A stretch of DNA of 16,586 nucleotides from CAYYMD01 sp964480425 (GTDB lineage: Bacteria > Planctomycetota > Phycisphaerae > SM23-33): contig CAYZPY010000046.1 of the NCBI GenBank assembly GCA_964480425.1, forward strand, positions 1 through 16,586, written 5' to 3'. This document shows positions 1-8,106 of this stretch, in pieces (the stretch's first letter is position 1; every line of letters starts with the position of its first letter). A program made the position numbers and the translations under genes. Below the pieces are notes generated by a model. That model saw only the letters and a program-made list of their open reading frames with translations, had not been told where the DNA came from and made no database searches.

Positions 1-420
1 AGCCGATACACTGTTCTGGCAAAATTACAGAACGCCACTGCCGAGCGGTTTACGGAGGGGACCGTTCGGGCCTTTAATCGCCACGGTGGACTCCCCACCA
101 AAACGATGACGGCGGACAACGGCAAGGAATTTTCAAAATGCGCCAAACTGCAGCGTCAGTTGGGACTGGAAGTTTACTTTGCGCATCCGTATCATTCGTG
201 GGAGCGTGAATTGAATGAGAACACCAACGGATTGCTTCGGCAGTTTTTCCCGGAAGGCTTCGATATACGTGGCGCCACGCATCAGTATATTTATTACGTT
301 GAGCACTTGCTCAATACGCGGCCGCGACGATGTCTTGGCTACCAGGCACCGGGTGAAGTGATGCGGGAATGCTTCCGTTCGTGTTGCGTCTCAGAGTTGA
401 GACCGAGTTCAAAAACGCAT
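1..420 (+). CDS. IS30-family transposase, C-terminal part (partial)
   Basis: The reading frame is open from the first base, so the N-terminal half (DNA-binding helix-turn-helix and first catalytic Asp) lies outside the window. What remains is the end of a DDE integrase core. TADNGKEF (from position 106) contains the second catalytic Asp. YFAHPYHSWER followed by LNENTNGLLRQFFP contains the third catalytic residue, the Glu of NEN. LNTRPRRCLGYQAPGEV (from about 310) is the usual C-terminal signature of the family. IS30-type transposases normally stop within about 10-25 residues of that signature. Here no in-frame stop occurs until 1141-1143, deep inside the opposite-strand gspJ-like and pilX-like region, so the true end near 400-430 is estimated and the gene may have lost its stop. 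It converges on the pilus operon. I could not identify the terminal inverted repeat. The family is certain; the end and integrity are not. Confidence 0.85.
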
Positions 421-468
421 GTAAACCAAATCACCATCGCAAAAGACTCCCCCCGCCGCGCCGGCGAA

Positions 469-1026
469 TCAGTAAGACTGCGCCCGTCGCAGCGCGGAAG
501 TTGCGGTTATCCCCATCTCGGACGTATCCGTCGATACTTCCAGTCGGATCTTGACACTCAGAGTGTTGCCCTCGAGATCCTCCTGACGCAGTACGTCGAA
601 TGTATCGACGGTGATGTTCTCGTCGCCCAGCAAAATATACGTATCCACCCCCTCGCCGGTGTTCTGGTGACAATACAGGCATCCGGCGCTTTGTTCGTAC
701 TGGTAGTAATCGGACAACTCGGGATTCATGTATATTGTCAGCGAATTTTCGTTGGAGTCCACCTCGTAGGCGCCGCGCACCCGCCGCATAATCCTTTCGA
801 CGGAGATTCTGGCCGCCTGTGTGACCATAGCGGCCTTGTCGTTTTCGTCGTAGCTCATCAGCGAGGCGTGCATAGCCACCGCCACTGCGGCAAGCAGCGA
901 CGCCATAATCGCAAGCGCAAGGAGCATCTCGACCAGCGACAACCCGCCCCTGCTTCGCCGCTTCTGGGTCGGGGCGCCCTGATTTCGCCCCTGTGCATCG
1001 CAGATTTTGCAATGTCGCTCGTTCAT
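469..1026 (-). CDS. GspJ/PulJ-like prepilin (minor pseudopilin)
   Basis: A 185-residue protein with a class III (prepilin) signal. A basic leader ends in RRSRGG, the predicted peptidase cut follows Gly28, and mature LSLVEM has the conserved Glu at position 5 before a hydrophobic helix (about residues 29-53). It would be processed by a prepilin peptidase, which is not in this window, and inserted in the inner membrane as a minor pilin of the fibre or its tip complex. Length and position as the last of three prepilin-like genes suggest GspJ, but the globular domain is too divergent to be sure. The 28-residue leader is long and contains CKIC. The mature domain contains GCLYCH (residues 115-120), a CxxCH motif. 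The gene starts 46 bases after pilX with only a weak ribosome site, and it is the last pilus gene before the IS30 transposase that faces it. Confidence 0.8.
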   Translation of the reverse strand: MNERHCKICDAQGRNQGAPTQKRRSRGGLSLVEMLLALAIMASLLAAVAVAMHASLMSYDENDKAAMVTQAARISVERIMRRVRGAYEVDSNENSLTIYMNPELSDYYQYEQSAGCLYCHQNTGEGVDTYILLGDENITVDTFDVLRQEDLEGNTLSVKIRLEVSTDTSEMGITATSALRRAQSY

Positions 1027-1072
1027 GATTTTACATCCGCGGACCTTGCCCTACGCCGCTGCGACGTTGGGC

Positions 1073-2665
1073 TCACGGATACTCCTGGTACGTCGAGGTT
1101 TCGGGATCGACGATGTATCTTTTCTTTACTCCCAGCGGGATGACGTTATCCGGGTCCGGCGTGAGGTTCACGTTGTTGCTGCTCCCGTCAAGGTTGCCGA
1201 TGTTGGCGCCGCAAACACCCCCGCCGGTCAGCCAGTCAAGTCCCTTTCCCATGATGATGTTGCCCTGCTCGTCGACTATCTCGGCCATGGATATCACTGT
1301 TCCGTGTACGGAGATGTCGTTGTACATGTCCACCACGCCGCCCACAACCAGCCCGCAGACGTCGGAATCTCCTTCGCCGCCGCCGCCCTCGGAGCCGCCG
1401 ATGTTGACGTTGTAATTCGGCGCCATCAGCGTAACACCGCCAAGGGCCTCCTGTATCATGCTGGTATTGAAGCGCGTCTGACCGCGGAACTCCATGCTGT
1501 TGTAATCCCATCGCATGCGCTTGGGCACGCCCGTAATAATCGGACCCTTGAACTGGCAGTCCTCGAACACCACGCCGTTTTGGTTGTTGCTGGTCGGATT
1601 GTCCGTTTCCTCGTCCACCTCAATGTAGGTTATGCCAGTGAACGTGCAGTTCTTGAAATACGGATTCGTGCCCTTGGCCACGCGGATATTGTTCAGTTCG
1701 GGCTTGTCATCGCCGTTGTAGTCCACCCACTTGTCGCCGTATAGTCCCCACATGCCAAGAGAAACGTCCGTACCGTCGGGGGCGGGAAGGTTGGCGTTGC
1801 TGGTCATTTCCCGAAGCGGCGATGTGTCGAAGTCCTCCGTTGACAGGCCCGTCAGTTCCGGTTCGCTGTAGGATATCTTGCTCAGCAGGTCCTGGTCGGG
1901 ATTGTCTGTGCTGATTCCGTTGTGGAAATCGCTGTCGCCCTTGGAGGAGTCGCCGGCGAAATCCGAGGAGCTCAGCGACGTGCCCAGCGTGCCGTCGACA
2001 ACCCCTTCGGACCCCAGGTCCACGTCCAGCGGATACACCACGTGGTTGTGGTAATCCTCGTCGGGATCGTTTTCTATGGGTATCAGCTGCCTGCCCCAGG
2101 AGCTCTGGATCGGTCCGTTGATGTTGACGTTGCCCCGGGCGATGATGCGAACGGAGCTGGCGGTGGAGTAGTGCAGCAGGCGCTTGTCCACCTGGACGTC
2201 GAACTGCATGCCGATTGTGCGGGTCAGCTGTCCGGACTGCCCCGTGACCATAAGCTGAAGTTTCGTGGGCTTTCCTTCGGCATCGGTCTGCGAAACGTAA
2301 ATCTCGAAGTCGCAGTTTCGCCCCGCCGGAAGCGCCACATCGGGCACGGTCACGCTGCTGCCGTTCAGTGTGACGGTGTTGTTGGGGAGTTCTTCGCTGA
2401 GATAATCGTGGACCGCCTGGAGCATGTCCGGCAGATCCAGCAGCGTCGGTTCGCTGCGGCAGTCGCGAAGTATATACACCGCGTAATTGAGTCCGCTTTC
2501 GGCCGCAAATCGCGCCTCCATCGCTGCGCGATGGTTGTCGCCCTTGCGCAGGTTCATGTTGGTGAACGAAGCGAACGTCACCGCCAGACTGCTAAAGACG
2601 ACCAGCAGGACCATCGCCAGCACGTAGGCGAAACCGGTGCGGTTGAGTTGTGTTCTTGTGTCCAT
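1073..2665 (-). CDS. PilX/GspK-like pilus tip protein with long repetitive domain
   Basis: 530 residues. The N-terminus has a short basic leader, then Gly11 followed by FAYVLAMVLLVVF (TM helix about 12-33). AAMEARFAAESGLNYAVY (about 47-64) is the hallmark of PilX-N and GspK-type minor pilins. Mature position 5 is Leu, not Glu; that is known for GspK-type tip subunits, which cap the fibre. The rest (about 80-530) is Asn/Asp/Gly-rich, with short alternating strands such as NVNINGPI and GVVFEDCQFKGPIITG. This resembles a right-handed beta-helix, and a Gly/Glu-rich stretch lies near residues 421-435. Family PilX proteins are usually nearer 200 residues and GspK about 320, so this is much enlarged. 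ATG is preceded by AAGGAG at 9 bases, and the start lies 2 bases after the preceding stop, so translation is probably coupled. Likely role: fibre tip or initiation, perhaps surface contact (inference). Confidence 0.78.
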   Translation of the reverse strand: MDTRTQLNRTGFAYVLAMVLLVVFSSLAVTFASFTNMNLRKGDNHRAAMEARFAAESGLNYAVYILRDCRSEPTLLDLPDMLQAVHDYLSEELPNNTVTLNGSSVTVPDVALPAGRNCDFEIYVSQTDAEGKPTKLQLMVTGQSGQLTRTIGMQFDVQVDKRLLHYSTASSVRIIARGNVNINGPIQSSWGRQLIPIENDPDEDYHNHVVYPLDVDLGSEGVVDGTLGTSLSSSDFAGDSSKGDSDFHNGISTDNPDQDLLSKISYSEPELTGLSTEDFDTSPLREMTSNANLPAPDGTDVSLGMWGLYGDKWVDYNGDDKPELNNIRVAKGTNPYFKNCTFTGITYIEVDEETDNPTSNNQNGVVFEDCQFKGPIITGVPKRMRWDYNSMEFRGQTRFNTSMIQEALGGVTLMAPNYNVNIGGSEGGGGEGDSDVCGLVVGGVVDMYNDISVHGTVISMAEIVDEQGNIIMGKGLDWLTGGGVCGANIGNLDGSSNNVNLTPDPDNVIPLGVKKRYIVDPETSTYQEYP

Positions 2666-2667
2666 AA

Positions 2668-3210
2668 TTATTCACTCCTTGTAACGAGCCATCCGGAGGC
2701 GAGCACCTCCCTGTCGTGATGTGAAACGGTCACCTCGACGTAAATAACGTCGCTCGTGCCGTCGGGAACCACTTCGATGAGGTTATCGGGATTCCTCCAG
2801 GTCAGCGTGATAGTCTGCGACCAGTCGGGCATATCCGCAATTCGTGAGCCGAAACCGTCCATCGGCGGGCTGAAGGTCACGTCCATCAGGTCGTCCAGGT
2901 CGTCAAAGAACTCTTGCGGGTCGGACCCGTCCGGACCGGGCGGATTGCCCATATCGCCGGGGTCCTGGTCGCTGAAGGGAAGTTTTATGGTCAATTCCCG
3001 GATTTCCTGTGTGAGGAATACCGCCTGGGCGATTTCCCTCCCGGATTGATTGGTCCTGGTACCGGACATTGCTGCGGCCATCAGGGCCACTACCCCCAGT
3101 CCCACAAGTGCGGAAGCCGCCACTGCCTCGATCAGCGTGAATCCCCTGCGGGCGAAGTTTAATCCGCCCTGCCACGCGCCGCGGCGACTTTTAGTGATTG
3201 TCGATAACAT
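2668..3210 (-). CDS. PilV/GspI-type prepilin (minor pilin)
   Basis: 180 residues from the ATG at 3210. The prepilin signal is classical: NFARRG, then FTLIEA with Phe at +1 and Glu at +5, then a hydrophobic helix to about residue 47. It would be cut after Gly23 by a prepilin peptidase and act as a minor pilin. The C-terminal half contains paired strands (QTITLTWRN; VIYVEVTVSHHD), as in PilV/GspI globular domains. A GTG at 3225 would add five residues, but its only nearby purine-rich site sits directly against it. The ATG at 3210 has GAGGT six bases upstream, so I chose it. The gene begins 19 bases after pilC and ends 2 bases before the pilX-like gene. Confidence 0.85.
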   Translation of the reverse strand: MLSTITKSRRGAWQGGLNFARRGFTLIEAVAASALVGLGVVALMAAAMSGTRTNQSGREIAQAVFLTQEIRELTIKLPFSDQDPGDMGNPPGPDGSDPQEFFDDLDDLMDVTFSPPMDGFGSRIADMPDWSQTITLTWRNPDNLIEVVPDGTSDVIYVEVTVSHHDREVLASGWLVTRSE

Positions 3211-3229
3211 TACAACACCTCGCACCTCC

Positions 3230-4393
3230 CTACTTGACCAGCGAAGACATCTTGAATATCGGAAGGATTATGCTCATGGCGATAAATCCCACCACGAAGC
3301 CCATGACCACTATCATCAGCGGCTCGATCATGCTCGTGGCCGATTTTATGGCGCTCCGCAACTCCTTGGAGTAATACTCGGAGATATCCTGGAGCACCTG
3401 TCCGAGTTTTCCGGATTCTTCGCCCGCAGAGAGCATCTGAACGACGTTCCTGGGCAGCAGCGTCTGGGCGGAAAGGGGATCGGCTATCTTGCTTCCCTGC
3501 TTGACGGCCGCGCCTACGCGCTGCCACATCCGCATGTAAAGCGTGTTGCCCGACACGTCGGCGGTGATCTTTATGGTCTGCAGGACCGGCACGCCGGCGG
3601 TGATCAGTTCGCCCATGGTGTGGACGCTTCGGGAAATATAGAGCGCCTTGAGCATCTTGCGCAAAACCGGCATGCGAAGTTTGAGACGGTCCCAGTATTC
3701 CCTGCCGGCAGGCGTTTTGAGCACTCGCAGGAATCCCACCACGAGCGCCGTGACCCCGATAACCAGCATGTACCAGTAGGTGCGCATGAATTCGCTTATG
3801 GTCATCAGCGCCAGCGTGGGCGCCGGAAGCAACGATTCCTTTCCGGCAAAAAGCGCCGTGAATTTCGGCAGCACAAAGGTCAGCAGGAAGATGGTGGTGA
3901 TAACGGCCATCACGCCGATGATAATCGGATATATCATCGCCCCGCGGACCATCCTTCGCGTCTCCATGCGCTGGTCGAGATACGCCGCCAGGCGCTCGAG
4001 CATCTGCCCCAGGTTCCCTGACAACTCCGCCGCGCGAACCATGTTCACGTACAGCGGGCTGAAGACCTTGGGGTATTTCGCCAGCGCCTGTGAGAAGGGC
4101 TGTCCCGCTTCCACTTCACGCCCCAGGGCGCTCACAATCTCGGCGAATCGCGGCTTGTCTATCTGTGCGGCGATGCCCGTAAGCGCCGGGCGTATGCCTA
4201 TGCCGCTCTTGATCATTACCGAAAGTTCGCTGGTGAAGTTCAGCACCTCCTTTAGACCCGGACCGAACTCCAGGCGGAAGTTGCGCAACCACTGCATCGC
4301 ATCCTGCGCCGGGGAGGATGGCCCGCGATGCGCCATCGCAGACAAGCCCTGCTGACCCGTGTTCCGTAATGCTCCGTTTTGCCTGTCGGGCAT
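3230..4393 (-). CDS. pilC: Type IV pilus inner-membrane platform protein PilC (GspF family)
   Basis: A 387-residue polytopic membrane protein that couples the PilB and PilT motors to pilin insertion and removal. It has the two repeated GspF domains: about 50-175, containing AAELSGNLGQML at 121-132, and about 250-380, containing the second copy GEESGKLGQVL at 324-334. Hydrophobic segments lie near 153-175, 205-223 and 358-380, the usual three. The first 45 residues are polar and lack the short N-terminal domain often found in PilC. The start is not certain: the ATG at 4393 has GAGGAG only two bases upstream and another AGGAG at 14. A later Met20 has no better site. It lies 15 bases after pilT. 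Both motors are encoded immediately before it, which points to PilC rather than a type II secretion GspF. Confidence 0.93.
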   Translation of the reverse strand: MPDRQNGALRNTGQQGLSAMAHRGPSSPAQDAMQWLRNFRLEFGPGLKEVLNFTSELSVMIKSGIGIRPALTGIAAQIDKPRFAEIVSALGREVEAGQPFSQALAKYPKVFSPLYVNMVRAAELSGNLGQMLERLAAYLDQRMETRRMVRGAMIYPIIIGVMAVITTIFLLTFVLPKFTALFAGKESLLPAPTLALMTISEFMRTYWYMLVIGVTALVVGFLRVLKTPAGREYWDRLKLRMPVLRKMLKALYISRSVHTMGELITAGVPVLQTIKITADVSGNTLYMRMWQRVGAAVKQGSKIADPLSAQTLLPRNVVQMLSAGEESGKLGQVLQDISEYYSKELRSAIKSATSMIEPLMIVVMGFVVGFIAMSIILPIFKMSSLVK

Positions 4394-4408
4394 ATCTCCT
4401 CAAATCTC

Positions 4409-5470
4409 CTAAGCGGGAACCGACTCGCAAAGGCGGTCGGGTCTGGCCGAATGCGCCGCCGCCTGCTGAGAGCTTATTTTGCCGGTGGTGAACAGTTGCT
4501 TAATCGCGTCGTCCATGGTGAACATGCCCACGGCGGCGCCGGTCTGTATGATGTTGGGTATTTCGTGTATCCGCGCGGTGCGTATGCAGTTGCGAACCGC
4601 CGGGGTGCATATCATAACCTCGCAGGCGGGCATCATTCCGGGCGCGTCGGCCCGCTTGAACAGCACCATGCTTATCACCGCCTGAAGCGTGTTGGCCAGC
4701 ATCGATCGCACCTGGTTCTGCTGCTCGCTGGGGTATATGTCTATGATTCGCTCGACCGTCTGTGCGGAGTTGAAGGTGTGCATGGTCGACAGCACGAGGT
4801 GACCGGTCTCGGCTGCGGTTATCGCCGAGGAAGTCGTCTCCAGGTCGCGCATTTCGCCCACCAGTATGACGTCCGGGTCCTGGCGAAGGGCGTGCCGCAA
4901 TCCCGAGGCGAAACTCGGCACGTCCGGGCCCAACTCGCGCTGCTCGATGACGCACTTGTTGCTGTGGAGTTCGTATTCGACCGGGTCCTCAAGCGTGATG
5001 ATGTGATGCCCGAACCGCTTGTTCATCGCGTCTATCATGGACGCCAGCGTGGTGCTTTTTCCGTGTCCGGTCTGCCCTGTGACCAGCACCAGTCCTCGCC
5101 GAAGCTCCGTAAGCGAATGAAGTATCGGCGGAAGGTTGAGTTCCTCCAGTGCGGGCACGCGATTGGGCACCGCGCGGAAGGCGATGGCGATAACCTCGCG
5201 CTGGTAGTGCGCGTTGACCCTGAACCGGCCGTAGCCGTCCACCTTCGCGGAAAAATCCACGTCGCGCCGCGACACCAGGCGCTTGTACCGCCGCTCGCCC
5301 AGCATGTCGCGAACGCACTTCTCGGTGTCCTGCGGCGAGACTACCGGATAATCCTTCAGCGGTTCGATAACCGTGTGAACGCGTAGAAGCGGCTTGAGTC
5401 CCGGTATCATGTGCACGTCGCTGGCCCCGGCCTCGATCGCCTCCTTCAAGATGTCCTGTATGTCTATCAA
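4409..5470 (-). CDS. pilT: Type IV pilus retraction ATPase PilT
   Basis: A 353-residue hexameric secretion ATPase of the cytoplasm that powers pilus disassembly and twitching. Seen in the protein: N-terminal PAS-like part (GASDVHMIPG, 15-24); Walker A GQTGHGKST (132-140); Asp box ITLEDPVEYE (158-167); Walker B LRQDPDVILVGEMRD (195-209); His box HLVLSTMHT (224-232); and AVRNCIRT (291-298), the equivalent of the PilT AIRNLIRE motif linked to retraction, followed by IPNIIQTG. Length matches PilT, not PilB. Walker A carries Gln and His where GPTGSGKST is usual, although the essential GKST is intact. The start is TTG, one base after the pilB stop, with GGGAG eight bases upstream inside pilB, so translation is probably coupled. 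PilT is encoded between pilB and pilC rather than in a separate locus. Confidence 0.95.
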   Translation of the reverse strand: MIDIQDILKEAIEAGASDVHMIPGLKPLLRVHTVIEPLKDYPVVSPQDTEKCVRDMLGERRYKRLVSRRDVDFSAKVDGYGRFRVNAHYQREVIAIAFRAVPNRVPALEELNLPPILHSLTELRRGLVLVTGQTGHGKSTTLASMIDAMNKRFGHHIITLEDPVEYELHSNKCVIEQRELGPDVPSFASGLRHALRQDPDVILVGEMRDLETTSSAITAAETGHLVLSTMHTFNSAQTVERIIDIYPSEQQNQVRSMLANTLQAVISMVLFKRADAPGMMPACEVMICTPAVRNCIRTARIHEIPNIIQTGAAVGMFTMDDAIKQLFTTGKISSQQAAAHSARPDRLCESVPA

Positions 5471-5471
5471 C

Positions 5472-7322
5472 TCAGTTGCTCCCGTCCAATGACGTTTCGG
5501 TGACCTTCATCACTTCTTCGACGGTTGTCATACCGGCTGCCACCTTGGCCAGTCCGTCCATGCGCAGCGGCCTCATGCCCCCCTTGGTCGAGGCGCGCCT
5601 CAGTTCGCCCAGCGACGGATTGGCGCTTATCAGGTCGCGCATTTCCTCGCTCATCTCCAGCAGTTCGTATATACCAAGGCGTCCCTTGTATCCGGTCTGG
5701 CGGCACTTCTGGCAGCCCATGCCTTTGTAGATGGTGTCCACCTCGGCGCCATAATTGTCCAGGTACTTCTTGACCGCCTCGCTGACGTTCGAGACGGGGC
5801 TTTTGCAGTTTTCGCATATCCTCCGCACCAGTCGCTGAGCGAGCACGGCGTTGACCGCGGCGCTTATAAGGTACGGTTCGATGCCGATGTTTACGAGGCG
5901 GGTTATGCTGGACGGCGCGTCGTTGGTGTGCAGCGTGGAGAGCACCAGGTGCCCGGTAAGGGCGGCCTGGACGGCGATCCTTGCGGTCTCTTCGTCGCGT
6001 ATCTCGCCGACCATTATGACGTCAGGGTCCTGGCGAAGCAGAGACCTCAACGCAGCCGCAAAGGTCAGACCGATGGACTCGCGAACGTTGACCTGGTTGG
6101 CGTAGGCAAGTTCGTATTCCACCGGATCCTCGACGGTGGAGAGATTCATGCTCTTGCCGTCCATTATCCTCAGCGCCGAGTAGAGAGTGGTGGATTTTCC
6201 ACTACCGGTCGGACCGGTAACGAGCACGATGCCGTACGGCTGGAGCACCTGTCGGCGGAAACCCTCGAGCGTGTCGTCCCACATGCCAAGCTGGTCCAGT
6301 CCGACCATTATGGAGCGGTTGTCCAGGATTCGAATGACGCATTTTTCCCCGTGCGTGGTGGGAAGCGTGCTGACACGCAGGTCGATGGGCCTTCTGTGGA
6401 CGGTGACCTTTATCCTTCCGTCCTGCGGGAGGCGCCGCTCGGCGATGTCAAGGTCCGCCATGATCTTCAGGCGGGATATTATCGCCGCGTGCATCTGCTT
6501 GGGCGGTGCCTGCTGCTCGAAGAGCATGCCGTCTATGCGGCAGCGGACGCGAAGACTCTGTTCGGTCGGCTCGATGTGAATGTCGCTGGCGCCGTCCTTG
6601 GCCGCTGAAAATATCAGGTAGTTCACGTAGCGGATTACCGGGCTTTCCCCGGCGATCTTCTCAAGGTCGGTTACCTCTTCCTCGCTGCTCTCAACGACCT
6701 CAACGGCATCTTCCGTGACGTCCTGGATGATCTTTTCCACCTGCTCGGAGGGGTCCTCCATAGACTCGTGGATGGACTTGCGAATGTCCGCCGGCGGGAT
6801 AACCACCAGGTGGACTTTGGGGCAGCCCGCATCGGACAGGCGGTTCTTCAGGTCGTCTATGAGAAACACGTCCGCCGGGTCCGATATGCCGATGGTCGCC
6901 TCGCCCTGCTCGGAATCCTGCGACGCCTGGTGCGAGCGGACGGGTACGACCAGCTTGTTCTTTAAGTAATCCACGGGCAGCGACTTGAGCAGGTCGGTAT
7001 CCACCTCGGCGGCGGTCAGGCGCATGAACGGCAGGTCGAAATATTCCGCCACGGCGCGGAGCGCCTGAATTTCGTCAATGACTTCCGTTCTGACCAGCAC
7101 CTCCAGCACGCTGAGACCCGGCGATTCGCGCCGGTTTTGAACGGCCCGCTCGAGCTGCTCGTCGGTGATTACGCGCCGCTCAAGGAGTATCCGCTCGGGA
7201 CCGGCGCGCGGCTCGCCCTCCTGCTCGGGACGCCACAGTTCGGCGAATCCCTCGCCGTGTCCGGCGCCGTACTTTTGCTGTTCGGCGTGGCGCTTGGTCG
7301 AACTTTTATTCTTGACCGGCAA
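5472..7322 (-). CDS. pilB: Type IV pilus assembly ATPase PilB (GspE family)
   Basis: 616 residues. This is the cytoplasmic motor that drives pilus extension through PilC. An N-terminal MshEN/GspE-N-type domain occupies about 40-190, followed by an acidic linker (about 190-222). The catalytic core has GASDIHIEP (244-252), Walker A GPTGSGKST (370-378), Asp box STVEDPVEYE (395-404), Walker B LRQDPDVIMVGEIRD (429-443) and His box GHLVLSTLHT (457-466). Two cysteine pairs, CENC (503-506) and CQKC (537-540), form the zinc site typical of PilB/GspE and absent from PilT. MshEN domains in relatives can bind cyclic-di-GMP; whether this one does cannot be judged by eye. The start is TTG at 7322, with GGAGGTG seven bases upstream and no good ATG nearby. 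It lies 34 bases after the PilP-like gene. Confidence 0.95.
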   Translation of the reverse strand: MPVKNKSSTKRHAEQQKYGAGHGEGFAELWRPEQEGEPRAGPERILLERRVITDEQLERAVQNRRESPGLSVLEVLVRTEVIDEIQALRAVAEYFDLPFMRLTAAEVDTDLLKSLPVDYLKNKLVVPVRSHQASQDSEQGEATIGISDPADVFLIDDLKNRLSDAGCPKVHLVVIPPADIRKSIHESMEDPSEQVEKIIQDVTEDAVEVVESSEEEVTDLEKIAGESPVIRYVNYLIFSAAKDGASDIHIEPTEQSLRVRCRIDGMLFEQQAPPKQMHAAIISRLKIMADLDIAERRLPQDGRIKVTVHRRPIDLRVSTLPTTHGEKCVIRILDNRSIMVGLDQLGMWDDTLEGFRRQVLQPYGIVLVTGPTGSGKSTTLYSALRIMDGKSMNLSTVEDPVEYELAYANQVNVRESIGLTFAAALRSLLRQDPDVIMVGEIRDEETARIAVQAALTGHLVLSTLHTNDAPSSITRLVNIGIEPYLISAAVNAVLAQRLVRRICENCKSPVSNVSEAVKKYLDNYGAEVDTIYKGMGCQKCRQTGYKGRLGIYELLEMSEEMRDLISANPSLGELRRASTKGGMRPLRMDGLAKVAAGMTTVEEVMKVTETSLDGSN

Positions 7323-7356
7323 AGGTGCACACCTCCGTCAGGACTGAATCAGCATC

Positions 7357-8106
7357 TCACCGGGACATCTTCAGGATGTACGTCCGGTCTTTCCATCTCA
7401 ATACGACCCTGTTGGGGTATATCTTAACGACGGTCCAGCCGTTGATTTTCTGTCCCTGACCTATCAGGTTGCTCGCCGAGGTTTTGTCGGACTTCTGCGA
7501 GATCATCGCCATCGCCCCGTGCGATCCGGTCAGCACCGACTGGAGAACCAGCTCACCGGCAGCCTCCATCGCCTCGGCGGCGTCGCTGCTTTGGGTGTTT
7601 TGTGCGGTCTTCTTCTGGGGCGCATCATGCTGCTCGTCGGGGACTGGCTGCCGGCGTTCGGGCGGCAGAAACACGAACGGATTGCCGCCTATGGCGGCGG
7701 GGGGCACCTGCACGCCCTTGGTGCTGCGATAGAAGGCGTTTACCAGTTCGCTGGCGCGCTTGCCCTCAATGACGTCGCTTGGTGAGAGATTCTCCAGACG
7801 GCTCAGTTCGCTGTCCACCTGCTTCTGGACGGCGCTTTGCTCCGCCGAGGCCTCCGGCGGCGTGCACCGAAGACTCATCACGTACACGCTTCCAATCGCC
7901 GCGCCGTAAAGCACCACCAGCACCAGGTTCGCCCTGGCCGCGTTCCAAGAGGCGCCCCCGCCCACCTGCGTGCGATCGGACGGGCCCCCACGCCGACCCG
8001 TTTGTGCGCCGTGCTGACCGTCATCGGCGCCGCCGGAGGAATGCCCGCCCATCAGGGCGTCTGTCTGGTCGACATTATTAATGTCAAATTTATCTTCGGT
8101 CATCAT
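7357..8106 (-). CDS. PilP/GspC-like inner-membrane assembly protein
   Basis: 249 residues from the ATG at 8106. The N-terminal 55 residues are polar (Gly/Asp/Gln-rich) and cytoplasmic. One membrane segment lies at about 60-79 (LVLVVLYGAAIGSVYVMSL). A periplasmic Pro/Gln-rich linker follows, then a C-terminal beta domain (about 185-249) with LVLQSVLTGSHGAMAMIS, NLIGQGQKINGWTVVKI and VVLRWKDRTYILKM. This matches the homology region shared by PilP and GspC, which links the PilNO complex to the secretin. Unlike typical PilP it has no lipobox and is membrane-anchored, so it is closer to GspC in layout. The frame stays open upstream to 8604, but that part lies inside pilO in another frame. The ATGA overlap with the pilO stop fixes the start; a second ATG follows directly. 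Assignment rests on domain shape and position rather than on clear identity. Confidence 0.8.
   Translation of the reverse strand: MMTEDKFDINNVDQTDALMGGHSSGGADDGQHGAQTGRRGGPSDRTQVGGGASWNAARANLVLVVLYGAAIGSVYVMSLRCTPPEASAEQSAVQKQVDSELSRLENLSPSDVIEGKRASELVNAFYRSTKGVQVPPAAIGGNPFVFLPPERRQPVPDEQHDAPQKKTAQNTQSSDAAEAMEAAGELVLQSVLTGSHGAMAMISQKSDKTSASNLIGQGQKINGWTVVKIYPNRVVLRWKDRTYILKMSR

Noticed and set aside
106..1143. A 345-codon plus-strand frame taken as one complete protein
   Set aside because: Only the first part (to about 400) resembles a transposase. The rest is antisense to the gspJ-like gene and has no family features.
1922..2719. Long plus-strand frames opposite the pilus genes (also 3050-4021, 4379-5386, 5928-6608, 9478-10308)
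   Set aside because: They are mirror frames of well-supported minus-strand genes in GC-rich DNA, with His/Arg/Val-rich translations and no recognised domains.
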